From NCBI RefSeq assembly GCF_001039355.2, contig NW_019775448.1, positions 239,708 through 303,707 of the forward strand: a DNA stretch of 64,000 nucleotides. The letters run 5' to 3'. The number at the start of each line of letters is the position of its first letter. The first letter of the stretch is position 1. The DNA comes from Lingula anatina (taxonomy: Eukaryota > Brachiopoda > Lingulata > Lingulida > Lingulidae). Below the pieces are notes generated by a model. It saw only the letters and a list, made by a program, of their open reading frames with translations, was not told the origin of the DNA and did not search any database. Shown here in pieces: positions 13,201 through 35,525 of this stretch. A program made the translations under genes and the position numbers.

Positions 13201-16200
13201 AAAAAGCATTCTTTCTTAAAAGTAGTAGTTATGTACAGTATACTTATGTCATTATATCAGGGCTGAGTAAGTGTAATTAAAGCAGAAAAGTATTGAGTAG
13301 ACAAGCTTCGAAAAAGTAAACGAAAATATAGGACAAGTGCATGTATGCATAAATGCATTTCTTTTTTCTCAACCCTTGCTACTTGTTTAGTCATCAGTAA
13401 AACATTTAATTAAGCAGGCTAGCTGTACGATGTTAAAAGAAAAAAAAACAGACAATCTGAAAAGGATGTGTCCAGCAAATACCGTCCAACTCTGTTTTGT
13501 TTATTAATTCATCGATATTTACTGTAATCGCAGTGTGTTCCATGGAATCCTGGTGGACAGATACACTGGTAGGTCGTCTCACCCTTGAAACACACTCCTC
13601 CATTGAGACAAGGATCTCCAGCACACCAGTCTTAAAAGACAAAGGAGGCCCGTAGACAGTTATTCCATTTTGAAAATAAAATACAGTAAAACAAAGCTTC
13701 TCACTTACCATTGGATCTTGATTTCAATACCTGTAGATCCTGTCCCTCTACCTCCGTTAAGTGTTGCTTAAAACTGTTTTAATGTATAATAGAATTTTTC
13801 AGTTCAATTCTCATTTTTCAAAATTTAAGAATAGGCTTTTATAAACAACTTTTTAAAGTGAGTGATAAAGTTACAATTTTATTTTCTACATTATTTTTAA
13901 ATCAATTTTTCTTGTTTTAATACTGTATCTTTTCTTTTTCTAGCATTTCATTATCTATTCACATTGCATTGTAAAGTCTACTGAACAAATTTGGGTTTTA
14001 GTAGACTCAAATAAACATTATTTTTTGTATTTCATGTCGAACACCATGTACATTGTGCATCACAATGTAGTTTACTTAAAGTGAAACGGATAAAACAAAC
14101 AAGTTTACACATGAACGTATCTAAATTCTCAATGAAAAACCAAAATATGTGACAAAAGACAATTATCTTCTTAAATAATCAGTATAATATTTACTTATTT
14201 GATCACAATGTTTTCCATGGAATCCTGGTGGACATATACACTGGTAAGTCGTCTCATTTGTGATACACACACCTCCATTGTGACAAGGATCACCAGCACA
14301 CCAAACTAAAAAGACAAAGGAGGCCCTCGGGCAATTATTGAATGTAGGAAGCAAGATGCAGTCAGATAAAAATTGCCCCCCCGCCAATGATGCTTGATTG
14401 CAGTGGAATATATTCTTGCACCCCGTAAGTTTCCTTGGAACCCTGGTGGACAGATACACTGGTAAGTCGTTTCATTGTTCATACACACGTAGGAAAAACT
14501 TGTCGTGGTGCATGGTACGGACGACTTTGTAAAGATAACACTCAAACTAATAATAATAATATGGCTTATTTTGCATACTTCGATCAGTCATTGCAAGTAA
14601 ATGACCCTATACAATGTAGTTCTCTTTTAGTGGAATGGACAAACCATGACATATTCCGGTGTAACGAAGCTGAAGGTCTGTGTAACAGAAAGTTCGCCCT
14701 CCATTTAGTTATAATGGTTAGGGTTGGCCTGACCTAAGTGGGTCAAAATCTAGGGCGAGGCTTACCTGTACAACTTTTTTATTATGGGGGACTCTCTGTC
14801 ATGTTACACCAACATCAACGCAACTCTCTCATTAAAAGGCGAAAAAGTGGACTATGTACTGTAAATAGATAATCTTTTTCCTAACCATGCCTTACGTATA
14901 AGGTAATCAGTATAATATTTACTTATTTCACTGCAGTTTTTTCCATGGAACCCTGTTGGACAGATACACTGGTATTCCGTTTCATTGTTGATACACACAC
15001 CTCCATTGAGACATGGATCACCAGTACACCAATCTAAAAATAGAAAATGATGTCCTTAGACAGTTATTGAATGTTAAAAACATAAGACTCGGCCAGAACA
15101 AACATCTGCCTCTGACCATTGATACTTCATTGCCATGGCCGCCATAACTTTATTTCCGGGGACAGAAAAACTTTTTTATTTTGCTTAAATCGTTGAAAGC
15201 GTGGAATAAACCTTATCATGGTTCATAGATGAAATTCTTTTGTTTAAATAATCTTCTTTCAAAATAGTGGTAACTATTCGTAATGAAGACAGATAAAACA
15301 AGTAGACAAACTCGAATATTAAAAAAATAGTAATATAATCAATATTAACTTATTTGATCACAGTGTCTTCCGTGTAACCCTGGTGGACAGATACACTGGT
15401 AAGCCGTCTCATTGTACATACACACACTTCCATTGAGACAAGGATCACTAGCACACCAATCTAAAAAGACAAAGGAGGCCCTCGATCAATTATTGAATGT
15501 AGGAAGCAAGATGCAGTCAGATAAAAAATATCCCTACCACTGATGCTTGATTGCAGTAGAATAAATTCTTGTACCCCCTTGAGTTTACATGCTTTTGTTG
15601 GGCTTAATTCGTTTTAAATGTCGAGAAAACCTTTTCACTTAACTGTACTGCAAATACAATTTCTTTTTCTCGACTTTGTCTTACTTATTAGGTTATCAGT
15701 ATTTACTTATTTGGTCACAGTGTTTTCCATGGAACCCTATTGGACAGATACACTGGTAAGAAGTTTCATTCTTGATACACACACCTCCATTGTTGCAAAG
15801 ATCACCAGCGCACTTATCTATAAAGATAATGGAGACCCAGACATGTCTTCTGTTGTAGAAGGCATAAAATCATTAGGGATAAGGTCAGAAAATACCTTAC
15901 ACGTGCAGCTTTTTACTTCAGGTAACTGACGCTTATTCCCAATAGCTGCGATTGGAATTTTTTCTTAATGGAGTTTCGAAAACAGTCTGGGGATGACGCA
16001 ACTAAAATTTTGTATGTTGAATAAAAACCACATGGTGAAATTAAACTATTTGTGTAACTTTTTTTTCAAATATTTAAAAACAGATACAGAAAGAGAAAAG
16101 ACTAACGTCAAGAATTCAAGACGCCGTATCGTTTACCTACCTTTAATACATTTAGCGCCGCCTCCAGGCAGAACACAACTACACTTATAACCATCAACAA

Positions 16201-18667
16201 GAGCAAAGTGACTTCCATTCCCTTTGCATGGGGTATTTGTGCATTGACCAATCTCTGAAACTTGGTATTGATACGGTATCATTGCAAAATATATGACACG
16301 AATTCACAGTTAATATCAGCAACAGTTGATTATAATTTATGCCATTGCAACCTGAATTTTACTTGAAATATATTGTCTTTACTTAATTTTTATCATATCT
16401 GCACAAGTTGCATCCCGTTAACTTGATTATTAAAGCCTTAAACTTGCCTTCTGTGCTCTCGTTGCAGCCAACTCTCTGCAGCACACCCGTGCAATTGAAT
16501 GACGGATCTGCCCGGAAGGCCTTCCACGAGCTGTACACGGACACGTTCTGAGTCGCCTGTACAATGTTCCCACACCCGTCTTGAACGAACCACGTGCGCT
16601 TTATGTCCTTCCAACAGCCATGGTCATTGGTCGAATCTGTGAAGTTGATGGTAATATCGCGATAGGCAACACAGCGCTCAGAGCCAGTCGCATTTGGGGT
16701 GCCAGTTTCAATTGTTAAGTTATGAGTACCTTTCTCATTGCCTGCAAATTAACCACAAATGTCCAGATGTGAATATTGCTGTAGTCTAGCGCAAAGAAGC
16801 ATTTTCGAAAAAAAAATCCTTTAACTTTTTATGATGAAAAGGAATGTTTAAGCACCTTATCTTTTTCTTTACCTGACACAATGACTGTATCTTTAGGAAA
16901 GTCCACCTCCGGAGGTAGGGAAGACAAATCCTCATCAATTACGCCATCGTCGTCATCATCAATACCATTAAAGAGCTCTTCGTCAATTTTCATGTCACAG
17001 TCGTTATCAACGCCATCTGCCGGCTGACCAGTAGTCGGTACACATTTGGTCACGTCCAGGTTTGCCAGTCTCAGTCCTCCTGGATAGCCATAAGAAACGT
17101 ACTTAGCAAACCCGTAAGAGAATACCGAGAAAGTTTGGACTGGAGACATATGCTCTATGCGATGTGTGCCCGCAGTGATGTTCAGCTGAGCAGCAATAAA
17201 GTCTGTCCTGGGAATGGCCAGCCATGTAACACCATCGAGAGCGGCTCCATCAACTCTAAGACCTTCTTTAGAACTGTTTTTGATGACTATATTTACGAAG
17301 TTTTTGTAAACTTTGTCAGGAAGATTGGCGGTAGCGATGGTGTAACTAGATGAGAATTGTTCTATGGCAGGCACAACCATCATATATGGATCACTTTCTA
17401 GACCATCTGTTCCTTGGCTCTGCGTAAACTGCAGCACCATAATGGGCTTACTGGCATTGACAAACACAGGGGCGTCCTTCAATACTTTGAATTCATAGAA
17501 CTCGGATCTATTAAGCATTAAACGCGAGACATTGGTTATGTCGACCACGGTGTCATCAGTACTGCCTACAACACGGATAATATCCCCACTTTGCCGGTAA
17601 GCTGATGGAACAACTGTGTACGTATAGCCCCATCTATCGACTGGATACATCTGTTCCACCAAATGATCACAAGCATGAACCCCACAGGGAACGTTGGTGC
17701 ATTTATTGCCTGATATTACTGCCAATGGTTTAGATGAATTTATTCTTGTGCCGGTGACGTCACTGGTAGATTGGATCTGAATGGTTTCCAATCTGTTGAG
17801 ACTTATCACTGTTTTAGAATTTATATTCTGGCCCATAACTATAATATCCGAACCATTAGGAGGAGTAATTTCTATCTGCGTACTGTTGTGAACGCCAATC
17901 AGTCCTACAAGTGCCGGATGAGTATCTGCACAGGCTCTGTAGCTACCAGTTATGTATTCCTGTCCAAGAATATCAACAGGGAGAGCTACAAATGCGTCCA
18001 AACTATAGGATTCTGCATTGGAACCATAGAGAATGAACTCTTCGTCTGCAGACAAATGTAGACCTTTGAACTCTTTGTTCGTGTTCTTCATTGCAAAACT
18101 ATTAGGAATTGCAACCTGCGTTATGAAACCTCTGCTTACGTTGGCTGTTCTAGTAAGAAGTGGTAGACGGTAGAGGTATGCTGGATGAGCAGATATATGA
18201 ACTTGGATAGGAGAGGGGTAGTTGGTTGTAAGGAATAGATTCAGACTGACTGGATCTTCGAACGCATTGTCCATGAAAGCTATGATGAATTCTTTGCCGC
18301 TATTATCAGGAACATCTAAATTGAAAATGAAAGTGTTCTTTTGGTAAAAGCGCTTTATTTTCAGCATGATGCTTTATTATTGCTTGAACCATCGTGCTAT
18401 TTAAGACAAGTTATATATAAATCTTTCTAAAGCAGCGGCGGAAGGAACAAAAATGGCTATTGGTCTTTCTTTACTTTCGACTTCATATTATCTTTTCATT
18501 CACATCAATTATTCTAATCGACTAACTCATGGCAACGACTGGATATTGTTTTGTAATCTATCTCGGCTAGATCGCCCATTATTTCAGTTATAAAAATGAA
18601 AAGGCCTACCTACGGCACAGTTCGCCATCAATCCAAGTGAAAATACGCAAAAAACAACAGTTAACAT
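10296..18667 (-). CDS. Gene C: type I membrane protein, IgGFc-binding head, 6 EGFs
   Basis: Twelve exons in consistent phase give about 1078 aa: signal peptide 18610-18667 (MLTVVFCVFSLG...), head 16873-18315, HYR-like 16448-16741, Cys-rich 16141-16254, EGFs 15707-15817, 15350-15460, 14923-15033, 14195-14305, 13523-13630 and 12913-13023, TM 11173-11332, tail 10296-10800. The head (about aa 20-500) has the IgGFc-binding family core CDHLVEQMYPVDRWGYTYTV and ends in DGVDNDCDMKIDEE. Each EGF has six Cys and most carry an N-E-T or N-D-T sequon. TM is about aa 879-904 (ITVVVPSV...AAALW) followed by KRKQKKR. The tail is acidic and contains two copies of a ~58-residue unit. Exon 3 uses a GC donor; EGF5 is one codon short at its end. 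A membrane receptor or adhesion role is inferred; expression is not shown. Confidence 0.85.
11559..12691. mobile_element. About 1.13-kb insertion in the last stalk intron of gene C
   Basis: The equivalent introns of D and E run straight from TTTTCCACA into the CTAACTTATATTTTTGC segment. Gene C has about 1.13 kb between these points. The inserted DNA has imperfect inverted ends (CCAGAAATG...GCAT...CG on both sides) and no coding potential that I recognise. It is probably a non-autonomous DNA transposon. Confidence 0.55.
14428..14495 (-). pseudogene. Partial EGF exon in an intron of gene C
   Basis: The sequence encodes only the middle of an EGF module ([19 protein letters not shown]), without the N-terminal two cysteines, the HCDQI end or flanking splice sites. 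It lies between EGF4 (14195-14305) and EGF3 (14923-15033) of gene C, next to a MITE. It is probably a leftover from unequal exchange between EGF units. Confidence 0.65.
14658..14810. mobile_element. GGTGTAAC-end MITE in gene C intron
   Basis: About 153 bp starting GGTGTAAC and ending GTTACACC, with internal inverted segments around GGGCGA. A homologous element sits at 24434-24592 in gene D. Confidence 0.6.
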
Positions 18668-18669
18668 TT

Positions 18670-20570
18670 CAATTCCTTACACCCCAGGGTGACCTCTCTT
18701 TTGGCTCTTCCAGGAAAATTGTCTGCTATGTATCACCTGCTTTTAGTATTTAACTGTCATATCTACAGGGTATAAGTAAAACAGCTGTACACTTTTACTT
18801 TGTAAATTTCTTTTCTTCTGGTTTAAGGAATTGTTACCCATAAGAAATTCAATTTGAATTCCAACATATCTGCAAGCTCGTCTTTTCTCATTTTCTCTCA
18901 CATGCCCACTATTTTTCTAATTCGTCATTAAATATAAGAAAGATTTGTTTAATACATGGTCTTGCTAGACACCCCATACTAGTGAGCTACGTTTGTTTAT
19001 AAATTCTATCAGTCGCTGATAAAACTTAGATACGGCATACTGTACTTGAATGTGTATCTTGAACCATATCAAACAGAAAGACACGTGGTGAGCGCTTAAA
19101 GCCACCTTCACATAAAGGCATCATTGTCTGAGTTTTATCAGCGGTTGATTCATAAAATACTGCGGGGCGCCGATTTCAACTTGCGATGTTCAGGGAAGGC
19201 TAAAATAGCCTCTCAAAACCGTTTAATTTAGGCATATACATTTTTTTCACTCAAACGTGAAAATGGTTAAAAAATCCAAAAGTGAAATACGTGCGATAGC
19301 CCGACATTATTAAGGCCATGAGTCTATGATAACCTGAGTTATTGTCACAGACGTGACTTTATGTTTCTAACTCGGGTGAAAATTAATTATGGTCCACCAT
19401 ATTGTCAAAATATTAAATCATAAAAAACATTTAACATAAATAATTGGTCCAAGATTGCACTCAGGGAAATGAACTTCATATTTAAAAACAGTATGTTTAA
19501 AAGCATTTTACAAGTCACAAAAGAGCAGGTGAGACAATTTTAACTGTATGAGCACATCTCAAAGTATCACTCAAAAGAACCGATTACACAAACTGGAATA
19601 TGAGAGGTTTTCTTTGATCTCAACCTAATAGCATCATGTCGAAATCTGGTTGACAGTGCACTGTTTAAAGTAAACAATTAGGCAAGAGAAAGAGAGTGAA
19701 AGAAGAAAAGCAAGGTTAAAGATAAATTAGAACCCACCATGAATTCCCCGTAATGCATATTATTAACCACTATTGCTTGTTTTTTAAACGACTAGAAAGG
19801 CAGCATGCCAAGAGATAAATCCAATTAATCACTCGATCGACAATAGTAGAGCTTAAAACTGCACCTTCTTCAATTTTTTCGGGTAAATTGACCTACTTAT
19901 CCGACTTCTTATCTGCCCGTTTATACATGTTTACAACACAGAAAGTGGGCATATTATATAACATTATCTGAAACAATATGTTGCCATTTGGTCAGCTTTT
20001 GTGTGGCCAAAATTTGACTTCAAATGTATTTTAAGATTAAAGTGATGAATTTAAGGAGACAAAAATCAAGAACATGTCTTGTCATATTTTTTATTAATTA
20101 AATAAAGGCTAATGCTGCTTCAGATTGCATACTCTAAGCAAAATGAAACGTTCGCAGGAATACTGTAGCAAATTTTCCTCCAAATTCGTTGCAAATTTGC
20201 AGCAGGCCTTTTGCTAAGGGTAGGTATCATTTACATAATCCGGAGTCGACCCATTAGATCTAATCAACAGTGTTCTTCAAACCCAAGTTCTTCTTCGTAT
20301 TTGATATGAAAAGAACGACAAAATAACACTTCATTGAGTAAGTATAACAAAGCCCTTAATAATAGCCGATTTAAATTTCGCTGTGTCTTTATATATGTTT
20401 GCCAAATGATTAAATTGAAAAACAATTTGAATGTTGCCCCGACAGAGTGTATCAAGTTAACACAGTCGTAGCCGTATTTGTGTTGTCACAGAAAGATCTC
20501 AATAAAAATTGACAGCCACACGAAAACGTCAAATTTCAAACATTATCACAACGTGATGAACTAGCAAACG
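18670..20570. other. Upstream region of gene C meeting the 3' flank of gene D
   Basis: 18668-20250 matches the upstream flanks of E (to 41760) and H (to 51430), including a GCAAATTCGTTGCAAATTTGC inverted-repeat-like segment near 20180. From about 20260 it matches the family's 3' flank. No gene seen. Confidence 0.6.
19007..19021. promoter_or_regulatory. Double-GATA palindrome upstream of gene C
   Basis: TATCAGTCGCTGATA, two opposed GATA cores three bases apart, about 340 bp upstream of the ATG. A related half-degenerate copy (TTATCAGCGGTTGATT) lies near 19136-19152. The same pair brackets about 150 bp upstream of E, F, G and H. Confidence 0.6.
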
Positions 20571-20573
20571 TGC

Positions 20574-20579
20574 TTTATT
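20574..20579 (-). other. Likely poly(A) signal of gene D
   Basis: AATAAA on the minus strand about 420 nt after the stop, within a conserved TTACAATAAAGCACG context shared with tail I and gene E. Confidence 0.6.
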
Positions 20580-20999
20580 GTAATCAGCTTCAAATTGACA
20601 ATCGACTAATTTGACATGTCATCATTCCTGATAAGCCCATTTACACCTAAAAGTCTAGATGTTGACTTCTTTTGTTTACAGCTCTCCAGCAAATGCTGTC
20701 CACTGCTCTATAATTACGTGTCTCTGTCCAGACAGAAATTGAAGATTGAAAGGTATACAATGCGTGACATAGTAAAATACATCCCAAGCAATTGTCTCTT
20801 GCTTTCTAAGGGACATGTAATCCATGTCCATACCACTGAAAAAAAGGTAATCTTTAAATAGTACTATTTAAAGTCCGCCTGGAAAAGTTGCCCCCTCTCA
20901 GTGTCGAGGCAGAAATATGCATACATATTGTACAGCCCATCTTTATTCTTGTTGTATAAAATCACAATACCAAAAGATATCGTTACAATTTAAGTTATT

Positions 21000-32318
<11,319 letters not shown>

Positions 32319-32496
32319 TTTTGCACGATGACTCATTTACCGCTTCTGGGACAGACTACTTGTGACGTCTTCTTCTCTATTTTCTATACAGCCCTTAAAA
32401 AGAGCTATTTTACAGAGGTAACAAGAAACACGCACACAGTCTTATTGTTTTTCTTTAGATAAGGGCTTGTTTTTGTATGCACTGAAACATGCCATT

Positions 32497-33400
32497 GTTA
32501 AAATAGAAAGAAAAGGGGAAAAGATTTGTGACCCCAAACCTTAAGGACCAGTGGAGAGAGGTAAGGGCCATGGCTCCTAACAGACCTGAATAAAGGTATT
32601 TTATAACAGCCGTATGTGCCCCTAAGACAAAAGGAGAAAGTCGCGTGAGGCGGTGAAAGTCTCACAAACTAGAAATACGAGCAAATCCACAGCGATAAAA
32701 TTTCTCTATTTATCAAATTCTCGTTCTTGTTTTGTTATGATTGCCGTTGATTATTAATTGTGAAAAGTCTTGATCCAACAAGTTTTTTTTCCTTGAGAGA
32801 CGGTTTGATGTAAATTTTACATTGCATCGACTGAATATCACAAAATCGCAAATAGTGCTTTGCCTACTTTTGAAGATGTTGCTTAGTTAACGAAATCATT
32901 AGATTGAAAACCAAGTTTGATTTGTACCTTCACAGAAGTTATCAAGTTGACACAATCGTATCCATATTTATTGAAAGTTTTTCTAAGCACCAGACAAGTG
33001 AAGCATCTCATAATTTTCCCTATTGGGCTGAATTACCTGTCTGGTGTCCCTCTTATCTAATCAACAGGGTTCCCCAAGCCTAAGTTCTTATTTGATATGA
33101 AAAGAACGACAGCATAACACTGCATCGTGTGAGTACTAGTATAACAAAGCCCTTAATAATAGCCGATTTAAATTTGGCTGTGTTGTTATATATGTTTGCC
33201 AAATGATAAGATTGAAAAGCCAGTTTGAGTGTTACCCTCACAGAGGGTATCAAGTTAACACAGTAGTAGTCGTATGCTTATTGTCACAGAAAGATCTCAA
33301 AGAAAATTGACAGGCACACGAAAACGAAATTATCAAATTTCAAACATTATCACAACGTGATGAACTAGCAAACGTGCTTTATTGTAATCCGCTTCAAATG
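32497..33400. repeat. Near-identical duplicated block, copy 1 (3' flank of tail I)
   Basis: Almost identical to 34243-35150, with only a handful of single-base differences and a 3-base indel. It forms part of the 3' flank of tail fragment I and continues into the promoter side of gene D. Confidence 0.85.
33378..33383 (-). other. Likely poly(A) signal of tail fragment I
   Basis: AATAAA in the same conserved context as in D, about 400 nt after the stop at 33785. Confidence 0.6.
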
Positions 33401-33784
33401 ACAATCGACTAATTTGATATGTCATCATTCCTGATAGGCCCATTTACATCTGAAAGTCTACATGTTGCCTTCTTTTGATTACAGCTCTCCAGCAAACAAA
33501 AGAATGCTGTCCACTGCTCTATAATTACGTGTCTCTGTCCGGACAGATATTGACGATTGGAAGGTATACAATGCGTGACATAGTAAAATAAATTCCAGGA
33601 ATTCCAAGCAATTGTCTCTTGCTTTCTAAGGTACATGTAATCCATAAAAAAAGACAATCTTAAAATAGTACGCCCCCTCTCAGTGTCGAGGCAGAAATTT
33701 GCTGTACAGCCCATCCTTATTCTTGTTATATAAAATGTGGCGAATAATTACAACACCCAAAGCTACTGTTGCATTTTAAGTTAT

Positions 33785-34241
33785 TTATGTATGCAAAGGC
33801 GGCAGTGGCCGGGGGAGCGGTTGCTTCGGAAAACTTTGAACGAGGTGTGCTTCGTCACCTGAAGCCGTATAACCATGACCTTGACCCAGTTCTCCCGGAT
33901 CGATCACTTTCAAGTCGTCCGTACTATTCTCACTATTTCCGATGTGTAACCTTTCGGAGCCTGAGCCGGAGGAAGTCACTGGGAACTGGGCGGTTGCTGG
34001 GGGATCTGCGATAACGGCTTCTGAAGGAGGAGAACATGGAGTCTCTTCATCATCATCTTCTACGTCAGGTTGTTCCTCTCGGTCCAAGTCGCCCTTACTA
34101 TTCTCACTATTTCCGGTGTGTAACCTTTCGGAGCCTGATCCAGAAGGAGTCGCTGAGAAAACGGCAGTTGCTGGTGGGTCTGCGATAACGGCTTCTGAAG
34201 GAGGAGAACATGGAGTCTCTTCATCATCATCTTCTACGTCA
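33785..34241 (-). CDS. Gene I fragment: cytoplasmic tail exon only, cut by an assembly join
   Basis: An open frame starts at the n (34242) and runs to a stop at 33785. It encodes the family's acidic tail: one full and one partial copy of the ~58-residue unit with DVEDDDEETPCSPPSEAVIA, ending PRPLPPLHT. No TM, EGF or head exons precede it because sequence right of the n (34243 onward) is instead a near-copy of 32497-33400, the 3' flank of this same tail. It is therefore either the 3' end of a separate paralog whose body was lost in assembly, or an alternative haplotype of the end of gene E. A conserved AATAAA lies at 33378-33383. The tail differs from that of E at many positions (for example QSFPKQPLPRPLPP), which favours a distinct gene. 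Confidence 0.6.
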
Positions 34242-34242
34242 N
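34242..34242. other. Assembly join (single n)
   Basis: Sequence switches abruptly from a tail exon to duplicated flank. Other single n positions are 5092 (inside pseudogene B), 25489 (gene D intron) and 49469 (next to orphan exon H). Confidence 0.8.
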
Positions 34243-35150
34243 GTTAAAATAGAAAGAAAAGGGGAAAAGATTTGTGACCCCAAACCTTAAGGACCAGTGG
34301 AGAGAGGTAAGGGCCATGGCTCCTAACAGACCTGAATAAAGGTATTTTATAACAGCCGTATGTGCCCCTAAGACAAAAGGAGAAAGTCGCGTGAGGCGGT
34401 GAAAGTCTCACAAACTAGAAATACGAGCAAATCCACAGAGATAAAATTTCTCTATTTATCAAATTCTCGTTCTTGTTTTGTTATGATTGCCGTTGATTAT
34501 TAATTGTGAAAAGTCTTGATCCAACAAGTTTTTTTTCCTTGAGAGACGGTTTGATGTAAATTTTACATTGCATCGACTGAATATCACAAAATCGCAAATA
34601 GTGCTTTGCCTACTTTTGAAGATGTTGCTTAGTTAACGAAATCATTAGATTGAAAACCAAGTTTGATTTGTACCTTCACAGAAGTTATCAAGTTGACACA
34701 ATCGTATCCATATTTATTGAAAGTTTTTCTAAGCACCAGACAAGTGAAGGATCTCATAATTTTCCCAATTGGGCTGAATTACCTGTCTGGTGTCCCTCTT
34801 ATCTAATCAACAGGGTTCCCCAAGCCTAAGTTCTTCTTATTTGATATGAAAAGAACGACAGCATAACACTGCATCGTGTGAGTACTAGTATAACAAAACC
34901 CTTAATAATAGCCGATTTAAATTGAGCTGTGTTGTTATATATGTTTGCCAAATGATAAGATTGAAAAACCAGTTTGAGTCTTACCCTCACAGAGGGTATC
35001 AAGTTAACACAGTAGTAGTCGTATGCTTATTGTCACAGAAAGATCTCAAAGAAAATTGACAGGCACACGAAAACGAAATTATCAAATTTCAAACATTATC
35101 ACAACGTGATGAACTAGCAAACGTGCTTTATTGTAATCAGCTTGAAATTG
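34243..35150. repeat. Near-identical duplicated block, copy 2 (3' flank of gene E)
   Basis: Copy of 32497-33400. It begins immediately after the n at 34242, so one edge is an assembly join. It may be a real recent duplication or an unmerged haplotype. Confidence 0.85.
35127..35132 (-). other. Likely poly(A) signal of gene E
   Basis: AATAAA in the same conserved context, about 395 nt after the stop at 35526. Confidence 0.6.
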
Positions 35151-35525
35151 ACAATCGACTAGTTCGATATGTCATCATTCCCTTAACACCTAAAAGTCCA
35201 GATATTGACTTATTTTGTTTACAGCTCTCCAGCAAACAAAAGAATGCTGTCCACTGCTCTATAATTACGTGTCTCTGTCCAGACAGAAATTGACGATTGA
35301 GAGGTATACAATGCCTGACATAGAAAAATACATCCCAAGCAATTGTCACTTGCTTTCTAAGGGACATGTTATCCATGTTCATACCACTGAAAAAAAATTA
35401 ATTGCCCCCTCTCAGTGTCGAGGCAGAAATTTGCATACACAATGTACAGCCCATCCTTATTCTTGTTGTATAAAATATGGCGAATAATCACAACACCCAA
35501 AGATATTGTTGCATTTTAAGTTATT

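Noticed and set aside
12913-15817. Regularly spaced repeats reminiscent of a CRISPR array
   Set aside because: The repeats are EGF exons with splice sites in an animal gene.
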